This document shows, one piece after another, positions 32,317 through 40,496 of a stretch of 40,496 nucleotides of DNA; positions within the stretch are counted from its first letter, which is position 1; each line of letters begins with the position of its first letter. The notes below the pieces were generated by a model, which had not been told where the DNA came from, did no database searches, and worked only from the letters and a program-made list of their open reading frames with translations. This DNA comes from Plantago elongata. Lineage: Eukaryota; Streptophyta; Magnoliopsida; Lamiales; Plantaginaceae. The DNA lies in contig JAYMSP010000836.1 in NCBI GenBank assembly GCA_036897095.1, positions 1-40,496 of the forward strand. Direction: 5' to 3'. The position numbers and the translations under genes are program-made.

Positions 32317-35300
32317 TCACAGAGCATCAATTTCATTGGTAACATGTTGTACTCTTCCACTTATCTCCAAGCACAAACCACTGCTCAAAACTTTATTCAA
32401 ACCTCTATCCTTACTCGGATTCCTGGGACCTGGGTCGATAAAAATTGGTTGAACTTTGAGATTTGGATTTGGTTTCATACGAATCTCTTCTCTTCCCTCA
32501 GGCGGCTTGAGTAAAATGCTGTTCTTCGATCCTTCACCAGCTTCATCTTCATTCAAGAGAACCTGCAGTACAACTTCAGTTATACAATAGATACACTGAA
32601 AGCTGTTTCATTCTACAGTTTACTTCAGTATGAACAGCACTGTTATTTGGATAGTCTAAATAGAGGCATCATCTGCTTATGCTTCTTAGCACAAGTGGAT
32701 ATTCCCTTCTATTTAGGTATAGTACTTCCATTGACTCTCGGCTTCGTATTTTTGTGAAGACATACTAGACGACATAGGAGCTATATATACATATCAACCC
32801 ACATTGGCATTTGGGAGAGTGAAGCTTCATCCAAAAACAAAAACAAAAAAAAAGAAAAGAAAACGGCATTTCAGAAAACATACTTCTTCTTGGAGCTTAA
32901 ACATAAGCTTCTATTCGAATTTATTTGTTTTCCTTAAACTTTTGTGTTTTGAATTTTGAAGCTGTTCCTTTTTATTTCTTTTTCAGGCAAACAAGAATGA
33001 TCTCAAAAATGAATGAAACTGCATGGTCATATACAGTAGTTTAGCGCATCACATGTATACAGGGAGAAGCTTTATTGCAAAGATATTACCTTTCGCCCAA
33101 GGAGGTCAAATGTCATGACCACTTTGCTCCGTTTGGCTTCCTCAGCCTCTTTTATCTCTGCCTGTTTCTTCAGTAGTAGTTCCTTTTCCTGTGAATGAGC
33201 ACAATTCAAGTACAGTATTTGTTAAATCCTAGATTAAAAAAATCTTATGTTCAGAATTGTGCAATTTGATAACAAATAGAGATATAGAATATAGACCTCC
33301 TTGGAAAGCCAGGTATTATTCTCAATCTCATAGTAGTCACTTTGGTCATCTATAACTGTCGTACGAGCTGCAGAGTTACGATCATAATCAACGAGCCTTT
33401 TAGCATATGCCTCTGCAGCTACCTCGGAATCTGTTAATAGCATTCCAGCACCTACGTCAAGGCCAGCATAAGTGCTACCTTCTTTCAGCACAAGGGAACC
33501 ACAAAAGTTGCAAGGGCCTTCACCTTCCTGCTCGCAGACTATTTTCCCGCAAGATAAACAATTGCTCACCAACTTATGCCTGCGGGCTTGGCATGTGCAC
33601 GGTTTCCCCTTCTGATAAACAATAGACCCTTTTGCAGCCTCTGCAAGTGAAATAACTTTTCCGGACTTTTTCTTCTTGGAACTCGATGAATTTTTTGTCT
33701 GTGTGTTTTGGGGCTCGTTTGTCTCACTATTAATTGGGAATTCCTGGCTTGTGGATGCTTTAGGCTCCTTTGGTGCTCTTTGCGGTCTCTTAGATGTGAT
33801 GACTGGACCTTCATCAGAGCGTGGTTTAACATAGGCATGTAAAGTAGATGTTGAAGTACTTGCACTGGTATTATTCTGTGGTGAATGACCTCTCCGTTTC
33901 AAGTACTCTTCTGTAACACCTTTTCCAGCTTGCTCACCAACGATATTCTTCAGAGGAAGAGCAGGATGATAAATGTCAGGGTCTATAAAGATGTAAAGGT
34001 AAGATCAAATATGAAATCACAGTAAAACTGAAGTAGCAAGAGGTAAGGGAGGTCTACAAGGATTCCTTATACCTCATGCATCAGGGTACAAAATTCCAGA
34101 TTTGTCCATCAAATCGTCAACGACTAGTTAAAACAAAAGACAGGGAAAGAATACATACACCTGATCTTTGCATGTTAGTAGCACTATACCCCTATACTCC
34201 GAATCCGAAATCTTTGCAGGTACGCCACCTCAGGTATTAAGAGTGCAACATGCTTACCTAAACTGTGTCTACAACTAATTTTGTAGACCACAGGACTAGG
34301 AATGCGACACAATGGACCAGTCTAGGTAATAATTTCCATTTCAAGGTGACAGCAATTCAGAAAGACATGCACAGTAAAACTTAAATATGCATGATATAGT
34401 AAAGAGAAACAAACTTTTAGCACTGAATGAAGTAGGGTTTAGAAACTCAAGCTCCAACATCATGGTTCCTCACCACGTGTTGAATTATAAAAAAAATTAT
34501 CTCCAAATCTTCCTTAAGATTGCTGCATTACTAGCACAGCTGCAAAACTGATGCACTCCAATCAATTGTAATCCACATAGTATATACTCCATTGATACAG
34601 AATACACATAGACCTTGTGTAAAATGCAGTCAAATTGCTGACGGAAAACACTGTATTTATTTATTTATTTTTAAAAAACTATCTTGGTTCAAAGGAAGAA
34701 CGCTTTCATTTCTTACTTAAGAATAGAAAGAAGAAGGGGAAAAATAAATAAAGGAGGTACTGAAATTCCATTTTATAATTACAGTAGATATATAGTACTT
34801 CTATCCATCAGGCGCACTTAGTTGGCACAAAGAGCAAAGAGGACTTATTGAAGCTTGCAGCAAACTCTGCAATGGTGAAGACGACCTCTTGTGTCATACC
34901 CCCAAATAGCTAGGCATACTAATCAGGGCATGGCCATTATGTGCATACGGAAGTAATAGTCATCATTCAATTGATTCTTCTTTCAACAAGTAAATACTCT
35001 CTCCTTTCTCAGCAATCAGTGACTATTACAGCCCATGAGTGATGTACGCTGCTCAAGTGCATTACTTTTATTATCTAGTGAAGTCAGCAGTGAAAATCAT
35101 TATATAGACACGGTGGTAGTGGTCTCTCAAAAGACAAATTGCATATCCCTATTCCCTTCCTTCCATATTTGGTCAAAACTATCCTTCCATTTTCAAAATT
35201 TTCACAATCCATGACATAGTAATTTCTCCTACTCTATACTTACTCCATCCTTGGAATAGCTTCCAATTTTCAACCTTTATTACACTTGTTCGACTAAAAG

Positions 35301-37895
35301 GCTAATCCTAATATATATATATATATATAATCACAAAAATTATAATGTTATTAAATACTACTACAATATAATTATTGTATTTATTTTCTATATGATTTAG
35401 GATTAAATTATAGTCAAACGAAGGTAAACACATGTTAACAAAAATGAAACAGATAAGCTATTCCGGGGATGGATGAAGTATAATTGATATTTCCGAATTT
35501 TGAATGAGTTTGAATATATTTGATGTTTTAGGCTCTTTTTGTATCATGATGTCATTCTTACACCTACTTTTCACCTTTAAAGTGTTTCAATTCTGAACTA
35601 CCTCCCTATAGATCTATTTATGGAAACCATAAGTCACCTTCATAAGTATACAAATAGCTAGAACATCAAATAATAAGATTACAAACAAACATCATGTATC
35701 CTCTAACCAAGTTAACACTTTGGGAAATATATGGCCATATATCGTAGCACTTAATGTCGTTTAATTAATTAATTAATGTGACCAGCTGGCAAATACTCCA
35801 TCCGGCTCTTTTATAGTATAAGATGTTTTAGCTGCTTGCATACTTATTAACGTGATTTACTTTTTCCACTATTATCCCTATTGGTTACAGGGAGCTAGTT
35901 AGAAAGTGAAATATATGTCAACTTTTAAAAGGAGACAAGTAGAGTAAGCATAAAACTATTATGCAAATATACCTAAAACTTCAAACATTTCCAAAAGATA
36001 GTATTAGAAAATAGGATGGGCCATGGGTACTAAATAACGGGAAATTCTAGCATCACATAAGGTTGTACAAGAACTAATATCAAATAAGGTTGTACTTTAA
36101 TTTTGAGCCATTCAATTTTAGTATAATGAATCTTGACCACAAGATTAAATACAATTGGTTTCCAGTCAAAAATAAGTGGAAATACGCTTTTTTTTGTTAT
36201 CCACTTTCTTCTCCGCTGTCTTTAATCCAGCGTATGTCGTTCTCTTTCTTTCTTCTTATATGCTTTGTTCATTCATTCTTCTTCTATTCACTTCTTAAGG
36301 CGGAGAAGCAGGCGGCGGAGAATGGAGATGCAGGGAGAAGAAGCAAATAGAAGAAGAACGAACAAAGCAGATAAGAAAAGAAAGATGACGGCATAAGCGG
36401 GAAGAAATACGGCGGAGAAGAAAGAGATAACAAAAAAAAGCATGCTTCCACTTATATATGACTGGAAACCAATTGAGTTTAATCTTATAGTCAGGATTCA
36501 ATTATACTAAATTGAATTGCTCAGATTTAAAGTACAACCTATTTTGATATTAGTTCCAGTACAACCTTATCTAATGCTAGATTTTCCCCTAAATAACACA
36601 ATTGATGAATGATTGGTCAATGTTACTTTTCAATGGTCAGAGTTTATTTACAATGAAATATCTCTGGCGCTGTTATAGAATATTAAAATAAAAAATTTGG
36701 GGCTAAGCAAATAGTCTGACCGGGATCTCGTATACTCGTGATTTAGATTTTACAAGGATCAGCAACGACTCTTAGAGCCATAATGCCTATGGGATATCAT
36801 TTTCAACCCTGTAATAACACCTTCCAAAGGACTTTGGAAGGTCCAAATGTTCAGAATTAGCTCTCTGTCCTCTCTGTACAGGCTGCTCCCGAGTGATATT
36901 GTTCAGCATAAAATTTTCTTTCTTTATTTTATTATCTCCTTTAAATATTTAAATTCCTTTGTTGCTTAATTACAACTCCAAGCAGCTATGCTTATGCTTT
37001 ATTTCTCGTTGTTTTTCCGTCTTCCTATTGTAATTTCCCATTGGGAGCTGGTTAAACATAAGTCCATGGACTACGAAGTTGTGAAGTAATTACTAAGATC
37101 ATGATAAGTCCATTGGAATGTCAGTACATAACACAATCCTGTTCAAACGATTTTCTCTATAGGGACACATATATTGATGTTCTAGTACAAGAAGCAAACA
37201 TACTATTGGTGTGTACAAATGAAGATAATGGCCTAAACTTATAAATGAGAAGAGTATTGTCTCTCCAGAAATGAAACAGTGCTTATCACGAAAAGTACAC
37301 TGTCTACTAAATATTAGGAACTAGTTAATACTCAAGCACACTAAAACTCTATAAACAGTTATTCTAATAGAAGTCATATTACCTGAAAGAAAGTAATATT
37401 TGGGAGATGAAATTTGCAACAGAGACGGGGGGCATCCAATCGTACACACATACATAGACAAGGTTCAAGTCCAAAATCAGTAACTGGAATCAGTGAATAA
37501 CAATATTTGTTGATTCCAATTTGAAATAGCCATTACAATTTCACATTCAAGTCATGTTCATAAGTCATCCAACTATCCAAGTATCACAGAAACCTAGGGC
37601 ATTAGAATTTGAAGTCAGTTGATTCGATTGAAACAGGTAAGGTTTGGATATAATGTGATAAAAGAGCCAAAAATGAAGTGGCATACGAAATTAAGTATGA
37701 AAATTGAAGGAGAATAAATAGGGTAAGAAAACGTACATCAAGGTATTCTTTGGCATCGAGAGGAGGAGCCATCTCGCAGTAAGAGACGAGGCCTGAGATG
37801 ATCTCATCATCCAAAACCAGATCAGAATCGACGTTGCTGCACAATTCGGTTAAGGCTTCATACAGCCACTTTCCTGTCGATTCCATTGCTGCCAT
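32317..37895 (-). CDS. TRIP4: TRIP4/ASC-1-like C2HC5 zinc-finger protein
   Basis: Four exons on the minus strand, all joined in phase 0: 37895-37737, 33947-33297, 33188-33090 and 32562-32317, giving 384 aa. Donors are GTACGT, GTCTAT, GTAATA; acceptors GAAG, ACAG, GCAG. Exon 1 encodes the conserved N-terminal block (WLYEALTELC, EIISGLVSYCEMAPPLDAKEYLD), and exon 2 continues it (NIVGEQAGKGVTEEYL). After a low-complexity Ser/Thr/Lys linker, the zinc finger has eight ligands in C2HC5 order: C170, C172, H177, C183, C186, C191, C199, C202 (PCTCQARRHKLVSNCLSC and following). Exon 3 is a charged helix, EKELLLKKQAEIKEAEEAKR, ending VMTFDLLGRK. TRIP4 (ASC-1) is a transcription coactivator and ribosome-quality-control factor of the ASCC complex in animals; the plant role is inferred. 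The ASCH domain of human TRIP4 is absent. Intron 1 is 3789 bp and full of MITEs. Confidence 0.9.
35243..35478. mobile_element. Stowaway-like MITE in TRIP4 intron 1
   Basis: The left end CTCCATCCTTGGAATAGCTT and the reverse-complemented right end CTTCATCCATCCCCGGAATAGCTT share the terminal motif plus GGAATAGCTT. TA flanks both sides (35241-35242, 35479-35480). Arms continue with ACTTGTTCGACTA / TTCGTTTGACTA. 236 bp, non-coding; includes a short (TA)n run at 35312-35328. Confidence 0.75.
35796..35944. mobile_element. Possible second Stowaway-like MITE in TRIP4 intron 1
   Basis: The left end CTCCATCCGGCTCTTTTATAGT and the reverse-complemented right end CTCTACTTGTCTCCTTTTAAAAGT align imperfectly, with TA on both sides. 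Divergence of the right end makes this tentative. Confidence 0.42.
36039..36588. mobile_element. Mutator-type fold-back MITE, 550 bp, perfect 9-bp TSD
   Basis: The element begins GGGAAATTCTAGCATCACAT and its right end reverse-complemented begins GGGAAAATCTAGCATTAGAT. The two arms stay alignable inward for roughly 200 bp (AAGGTTGTAC, AACTAATATCAAA, ACAATTGGTTTCCAGTCA, AAGTGGAA, GCTTTTTTTTGTTAT). A perfect 9-bp duplication CTAAATAAC flanks it (36030-36038 and 36589-36597), which is diagnostic of Mutator-like elements with long inverted termini. The centre is a GGCGGAGAAGCAGGCGGCGG-type GC-rich loop. The open frames at 36090-36350 and 36295-36501 are mirror images of the two arms and are not genes. 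It sits inside intron 1 of the TRIP4-like gene. Confidence 0.92.
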
Positions 37896-38009
37896 TCTTT
37901 GCCCTTTTACCCTTTTTTCTTCTTCTTCTCATTTATCTCTATTTATATACTCCTACAACTGCTATTTCTCATAAGTACCCCTACATCTAAAAAGTACACC
38001 TAAAATTCA

Positions 38010-38490
38010 ACACATATTATTTAGTTTTATATGAATTGAATCTGTTTTTGTTTATATTAATATTTATCTAATTTTTCATGTTATATTTTATATTATACAT
38101 TTATGTTGAATCGTCTAAATTTAATATGTATTATTTAGTTTTTACATCATATTTGTCTAGTTTAATTAATAACTATATTGTCTAGTTTTATAAATGATCT
38201 TATAATTTTAAAAATAATCTTGTTTAGTTTTATTACTTGTACATAAATTTCATTAGGTGTAATTTATATTGTCTAGTTTCTATATTATATTGTCTAGATT
38301 TTACATTATATTGTCTAGGTTATGAAAGAAATTATCTAGTTTTTACATAATATTAAATTTACACTATTGTTTAGTTTTTACATTATATTGTCTAGTTTTT
38401 ACTTGACCCGTTTTTAATGAATCTGGTCAAAAAATTCGTGAAAAATCATCTAAAGTCAAGTTGCGAAAAAATATGTATAATTGTCTAATT
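38010..38490. repeat. Degenerate ATTGTCTAGTTTTTACATTAT array
   Basis: At least ten variants of ATTGTCTAGTTTTTACATTAT or ATTATTTAGTTTTTACAT recur at irregular 20-50 bp spacing upstream of the TRIP4-like gene, best preserved at 38260-38400. It could be a subterminal array of an unrecognised transposon. It begins about 115 bp before the start codon, so it probably overlaps the promoter. Confidence 0.65.
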
Positions 38491-39405
38491 TTACAATTTA
38501 GAGGGGACTTTCGGGACTTTCCAAACTGTAGGGGTCTCTCGCAAGATGGACTCCCTGCTACTTTCCATACACTACGTCATCGAATCAAATTAGCTAATAC
38601 GGGTGGCCCGAGTCCATATCCGGTGTCATCGATATCCAACCTCTCCATTTGCGAGAACTACATTTGACGATACGTTTATATACTACTATGGGTCTGATTG
38701 GTTTGGAAATGCGACACAACGCGATCAATATAATAAGTTGAGGGGGTCACCGGCCCATTCACGATTTTTAAGTGGTTTTTAAATTGTTCAATCGCGTATT
38801 GACCACTCAAAAACCTGATTGATATACGATTTCAGATGTGCGATTGAAGCTACCGAATTGCGCATCTGAAACCCACATCTACTAATGATTAGTTCTGTGC
38901 ATTTCAACGGTGTAACTCGCGTATCTTGTGATTGGTCATGTGCATTTCAATGGTGTGCGTGTAAATTATCGAAAATACCCTTAAATTTACATAACAATTG
39001 TCGAAAACACCCTTAAACACAAATATAATCAGATGAAACAGAGAACATATCGAATGAATAGAACATAAAATCAGATTAACATCCATATTAGACCAGCGAG
39101 GAATTAGAAGCTCCATTAATGATGAATAGATAGAAAAACTGACATCATATTAGCCAAGGAATTAAAAGTTTCGTTGATGATGTTTGAGTGAACATTACAA
39201 GTTAGTCCTAAATCAAACTATAACAATACTACAACCTATATTAGACCAGCAAGGGCAGAAGAATCAGATTAACATCCAAGCCACATTAAACAAACACTCC
39301 AATAAAGAACAATAAGCACTAGCTCAATAAAACTTATATTTTGAGCCGTTCGTTTTTCTGCAACTAGTGCTTTGTTCTTCCCAACAACTGATTTCATCAC
39401 TTCAA
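38491..39405. other. Intergenic, no gene seen
   Basis: Mixed-composition sequence. The stretch 38685-38900 has GCGATTGA/GCGCATCTGAAACC-type repeated wording and a recurring GTGCATTTCAA(C/T)GGTGT motif (38897 and 38940), suggesting a transposon fragment, but no ends were found. Confidence 0.4.
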
Positions 39406-39733
39406 GAATAGCCATGTACTCTTCTAGTTGTGCGTTTTTTTTGTTTCATTCGAGACTTGAACTATGCCTTTTGTCTCCTGTCTCCAATACCCAACTCCTC
39501 GACCTTTGACTACAACTGCTTCACAGTCTGTTCAACAACAATTTTCTTATGAAGCAGGGCGGAAATTATGTTCTTAATGGAGGTTCATCAATTCACCTAT
39601 AGTATCCACAACCTGACTTGGCCAATCCTTCTACAAACAGGACACCGTGAACAAGTAAGATTGGTAGGAGACATGATAAGATCATGCATGTAAATCAATA
39701 TCTTCTCTCGGTTCATCATGACATCTTGATTAT
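39406..39733. repeat. Direct duplication, copy A
   Basis: Partner of 39874-40233, offset about 469 bp. It shares long near-identical blocks such as CTTCACAGTCTGTTCAACAA, GACTTGGCCAATCCTTCTAC and GTGAACAAGTAAGATTGGTA. The minus-strand frame that is open in copy B is broken here by at least one stop (TAG in TTGTAGTCA near 39510). Confidence 0.9.
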
Positions 39734-39892
39734 TGTATATTATAATCAATCCCAATTAATGACATCAATTTTCAATGCATGCAACATATTTATTATGTGT
39801 TGTGTATTAGTGGACTTTACTTTGTATTGTATTTTATCATAATGACATATAGTTTGTTATAGTTATAACTAATAGAATAGCCATATACTCTT

Positions 39893-40048
39893 CTAATTGA
39901 GCTTTTTTTTTTGTTTCATTCGAGACTTGAACTGTACCTTTAGTTTCCTGTCTTCAGCACGCAACTCCTCGACCTTTGGATCCAAATGCTTCACAGTCTG
40001 TTCAACAACAATTTTCTTATGAAGCAGCGCGAAAATTATGTCCTTAAT
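39893..40048 (-). other. Coiled-coil-like coding remnant, unrecognised
   Basis: A minus-strand frame ends at TAG (39895-39893) and reads DIIFALLHKKIVVEQTVKHL and then a charged helix (KVEELRAEDRKLK, FKSRMKQKKK). The heptad-like Leu/Val/Ile spacing and charge suggest a coiled coil, possibly the end of a transposon protein. No start codon in good context and no family recognised. The same segment in copy A (39406-39733) has stop codons, so at most a decayed exon is present. Confidence 0.4.
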
Positions 40049-40050
40049 GT

Positions 40051-40077
40051 GGGGTGGGGTGGGGGTGGGGGTGGGGA
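40051..40077 (+). other. G-quadruplex-prone G-run insertion
   Basis: Five runs of 4-5 G separated by single T (GGGGTGGGGTGGGGGTGGGGGT then GGGG) fit the canonical G4 pattern. The run is absent from the duplicate at 39582, where CTTAATGGAGGTTCATC reads straight through. Confidence 0.8.
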
Positions 40078-40233
40078 GGAGAGATTCATCAATTCACCTA
40101 TAGTATCCGTAACTTGACTTGGCCAATCCTTCTACAAACAGGACACCGTGAACAAGTAAGATTGGTAGGAGACATGATATGATCATGCATGTAAATCAAT
40201 ATCTTATCTCAACTCATCATGCCATCTTGATTA

Positions 40234-40496
40234 AAACCCACCCCTGCTATATGGCCTCATCTCAGATCGGTCCCTGATGTTTTTTCTATTACAAATGGTT
40301 CATGCGAAATGAATTGTTTTTGAAACATATTTACAAACAAACCCAAAAGTCAACGCCAGATTTTTCTGACAACCGGAGACACACGCCTTTGCTGAGGTGG
40401 ATAGCCGGAGCACGCGCTAGCTGCTTATGTGGCATGCCATGTCATTAATTTCTCTTTTTCTGCCTTTCTTTTATTAATTCCCTCTGGGTTTATTTG
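40234..40496. other. Right-edge intergenic, no gene seen
   Basis: Non-coding to the window edge; contains GTGGCATGCCATGTCATTAA, a palindrome-like motif common in plant repeat DNA. Nothing further supportable. Confidence 0.4.

Larger units (their letters stand above)
39874..40233. repeat. Direct duplication, copy B
   Basis: Partner of 39406-39733. It differs by a roughly 30-bp G-rich insertion at 40049-40080 and scattered substitutions. It carries an uninterrupted minus-strand frame (40048-39893). Confidence 0.9.

Noticed and set aside
33407-33865. Other-frame ORFs over TRIP4 exon 2
   Set aside because: Shadows of the supported exon, whose frame gives the full zinc finger.
36090-36501. Two convergent frames with similar proteins
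   Set aside because: They are mirror translations of the two arms of the Mutator fold-back MITE.
37461-37475. tRNA B-box-like GGTTCAAGTCC
   Set aside because: No A-box, acceptor stem or cloverleaf can be formed around it.

Overview
The window is nuclear DNA from a flowering plant, most likely a eudicot. It is AT-rich and intron-containing, with plant-specific gene families (a GASA/snakin peptide, a CLE peptide, a pectin-methylesterase-inhibitor domain, a GT47 glycosyltransferase) and many plant transposon remnants. I could not fix the species.

Five protein-coding genes are supportable. (1) A three-exon GASA/snakin gene on + (10834-12286). (2) A single-exon, membrane-anchored PMEI-domain gene on - (13450-14382) that resembles the pro-region of a type-I pectin methylesterase without the catalytic domain. 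(3) A CLE prepropeptide on + whose 12-residue peptide matches CLE45 (24489-24758). (4) A two-exon exostosin/GT47 arabinosyltransferase-like gene on - (25331-27679). (5) A four-exon TRIP4/ASC-1-type zinc-finger gene on - (32317-37895). The genes are not an operon or one pathway; GT47 and PMEI both relate to pectin or cell wall, and GASA and CLE are secreted peptides.

Most of the left half is transposon-derived. Two solo LTRs of one family (530-3452 and 16828-19678) each have TGTAA/TTACA ends and a perfect 5-bp target duplication (CCTAC and AAATC). Two diverged copies of an unclassified repeat lie at 3459-5260 and 20112-22535. The second copy carries a PIF/Harbinger-like MITE (20575-21204, TTA duplication) that is absent at the matching site of the first copy. 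Other elements are hAT-like ends (to 528; 5316-5964), a Stowaway MITE (6307-6531), a CACTA terminus with subterminal repeats (7320-8518), a deleted LINE with poly(A) tail (8940-9632), and a 5'-truncated Ty1/copia fragment with a degraded 3' LTR (about 14500-15900) lying directly upstream of the PMEI gene.

The right half is gene-richer. The 3.8-kb first intron of the TRIP4 gene carries a long fold-back Mutator-type MITE with a perfect 9-bp target duplication (36039-36588) and one or two Stowaway-like MITEs. Intergenic DNA holds local duplications: a 380-bp tandem pair (30681-31490), an ATTGTCTAGTTTT-type array upstream of TRIP4, and a 469-bp direct duplication at the right edge (39406-40233) with a coiled-coil-like reading frame and a G-quadruplex-prone insertion. 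I saw no tRNA, rRNA, CRISPR array or organellar insertion. All exon boundaries were read by eye from GT/AG sites and reading-frame continuity, without transcript support.
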